From Litorimonas sp039975855 (GTDB taxonomy: Bacteria > Pseudomonadota > Alphaproteobacteria > Caulobacterales > Maricaulaceae), in the NCBI GenBank assembly GCA_039975855.1, contig JBDWGH010000004.1, positions 310,001-374,000 of the forward strand: a stretch of DNA of 64,000 nt, in the 5' to 3' direction. The notes beneath the pieces are model-generated. The model made no database searches. It was not told the DNA's origin and saw only the letters and a list, made by a program, of their open reading frames with translations. Below are positions 63,205 to 64,000 of the stretch, in pieces. Position 1 is the first letter of the stretch. Each line of letters opens with the position of its first letter. The translations under genes were made by a program, and so were the position numbers.

Positions 63205-64000
63205 ATGGCTTATCCTTTTTCGACCAAAAACACGATGGTTCGTAATAGATGGTATATGGCTGGGACCAGCGATGAAATCACTCGGGAGCCCATGGAGCGA
63301 ACAATCCTGGGCAAACCAGTCGTATTCTATCGCACGGAAAGTGGGGACCCTATCGCGATGTATGGGATCTGTCCGCATCGCTATTTCCCGCTGGCGCAGG
63401 GCAAGTTGGTTGGTGACGCTATCATGTGCGGCTATCACGGCTTCACCTTCGATAAAGGCGGCGACTGTATCGATATCCCGTCGCAAGGCACTGGTGCGAA
63501 ATTCTGTCAGCCAACATACTCGGTTGTAGAGCGCGGACCTATTTGCTGGATTTGGATGGGTGACGAAGACAAATGCGATACCGCCCTCATCCCACCATAT
63601 GAAGATTTCGGCATGGGCCAAGATGGTTGGTATGACAGTTCTTACAATTACCTGCACATTAAAGGTCGAACGCAATTACTCATCGATAATTTGCTCGACC
63701 TTACCCACCTTCCTTATGTCCATCACCATGTGCCTGGCGGCGAGTCTCTTGCGAAAACAGATAACCGTGACGAAGAACGGAATGGTATATACTATTTTAG
63801 CCGCGACACCTATGTGCCCTGGAATCCGTTCCATAAAATGGTCTATGGCGAGGATGCGCAGTTCGAAGGCGTCGCCATGTTTGAAAATGAAACGGCGTTT
63901 TATGGACCCGAACTTATTCGCACTGGATTAGGTTTTCATAGATCAACGGATGGCGATGAAAGTGTTCCGAAACTCGGAACCATTCACATCATGCACGCTA
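63205..64000 (+). CDS. Rieske oxygenase, O-demethylase-like (2), 3' partial
   Basis: The first 265 residues are in the window; the frame is open at the right edge. Rieske ligands are Cys 56, His 58, Cys 75 and His 78 (ICPHR...CGYHG), and the mononuclear iron site is DLTHLPYVH (Asp 165, His 168, His 173). It differs clearly from the Rieske protein at 40915 yet has the same VanA-like layout. The ATG at 63205 follows GAGAGG. A methoxylated aromatic is the likely substrate, given the formaldehyde genes just upstream; no reductase is visible before the edge. Confidence 0.88.
   Translation, partial: MAYPFSTKNTMVRNRWYMAGTSDEITREPMERTILGKPVVFYRTESGDPIAMYGICPHRYFPLAQGKLVGDAIMCGYHGFTFDKGGDCIDIPSQGTGAKFCQPTYSVVERGPICWIWMGDEDKCDTALIPPYEDFGMGQDGWYDSSYNYLHIKGRTQLLIDNLLDLTHLPYVHHHVPGGESLAKTDNRDEERNGIYYFSRDTYVPWNPFHKMVYGEDAQFEGVAMFENETAFYGPELIRTGLGFHRSTDGDESVPKLGTIHIMHA

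Noticed and set aside
1..64000. CRISPR arrays, toxin-antitoxin pairs, prophage structural genes or a restriction-modification system
   Set aside because: No regularly spaced repeats and no matching gene pairs were seen; the HNH protein has no methyltransferase partner.

Overview
The window looks like the chromosome of a marine alphaproteobacterium of the Caulobacterales/Hyphomonadales type, of roughly balanced base composition. I infer this from a DivJ/PleC-type histidine kinase, an FzlA-like GST-fold protein, zf-CHCC and DUF1491 proteins, a long-form hpf next to ptsN, TonB-dependent uptake and LigAB-type protocatechuate catabolism. No ribosomal RNA or complete mobile element is present.

Region 1 (1-28.7 kb) is mostly core genome. 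It holds a partial FzlA-like protein, queG, a family 2 glycosyltransferase, a divergent AraC/SDR pair, panD, a zf-CHCC protein, an ABC ATPase with a lipoprotein and an oxidoreductase, a MATE exporter, an orphan BcsB-like periplasmic protein, a DivJ-like kinase, sufE, an HNH nuclease, ppk-ppx (polyphosphate), hpf-ptsN, three tandem DUF805 genes plus a decayed fourth copy, metG and a DUF1761 protein.

Region 2 (28.8-30.3 kb) is a scar. tRNA-Thr(TGT) is followed by the N-terminus of a tyrosine recombinase, joined tail to tail to a frameshifted, truncated ardA antirestriction gene, then about 800 bp without a gene. This is what remains of an element that once used the tRNA.

Region 3 (30.3-64 kb) is a large aromatic-catabolism cluster. 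A minus-strand operon runs ligK-ligI-ligU-dehydrogenase-MFS-ferredoxin reductase-CoA transferase A/B-formylglycine-generating enzyme. Divergent from it, across a LysR gene with two HTH domains, is ligJ-Rieske oxygenase-ligA-ligB-ligC-pobA-small membrane protein-aldo/keto reductase. Together these encode the complete protocatechuate 4,5-cleavage pathway to pyruvate and oxaloacetate, fed from 4-hydroxybenzoate (PobA) and probably from a methoxylated acid (Rieske O-demethylase). A TonB receptor and a Cys-type sulfatase follow on the minus strand, with a NodD/NahR-like LysR divergent to them. Then comes a second plus-strand block: extradiol dioxygenase, C-C hydrolase, cupin, FAH hydrolase, flavin monooxygenase, SDR, GST, a second extradiol dioxygenase, a second FAH hydrolase, glutathione-dependent formaldehyde dehydrogenase, S-formylglutathione hydrolase and a second Rieske oxygenase that runs off the end.

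My working model is an island for sulfated and methoxylated plant or algal phenolics. The TonB receptor imports them, the sulfatase (activated by the exported formylglycine-generating enzyme encoded at the end of the lig operon) removes sulfate, Rieske enzymes remove methyl groups, the glutathione pathway disposes of formaldehyde, and three separate ring-cleavage systems open the rings. The individual families are well supported by motifs; the shared substrate is inference.
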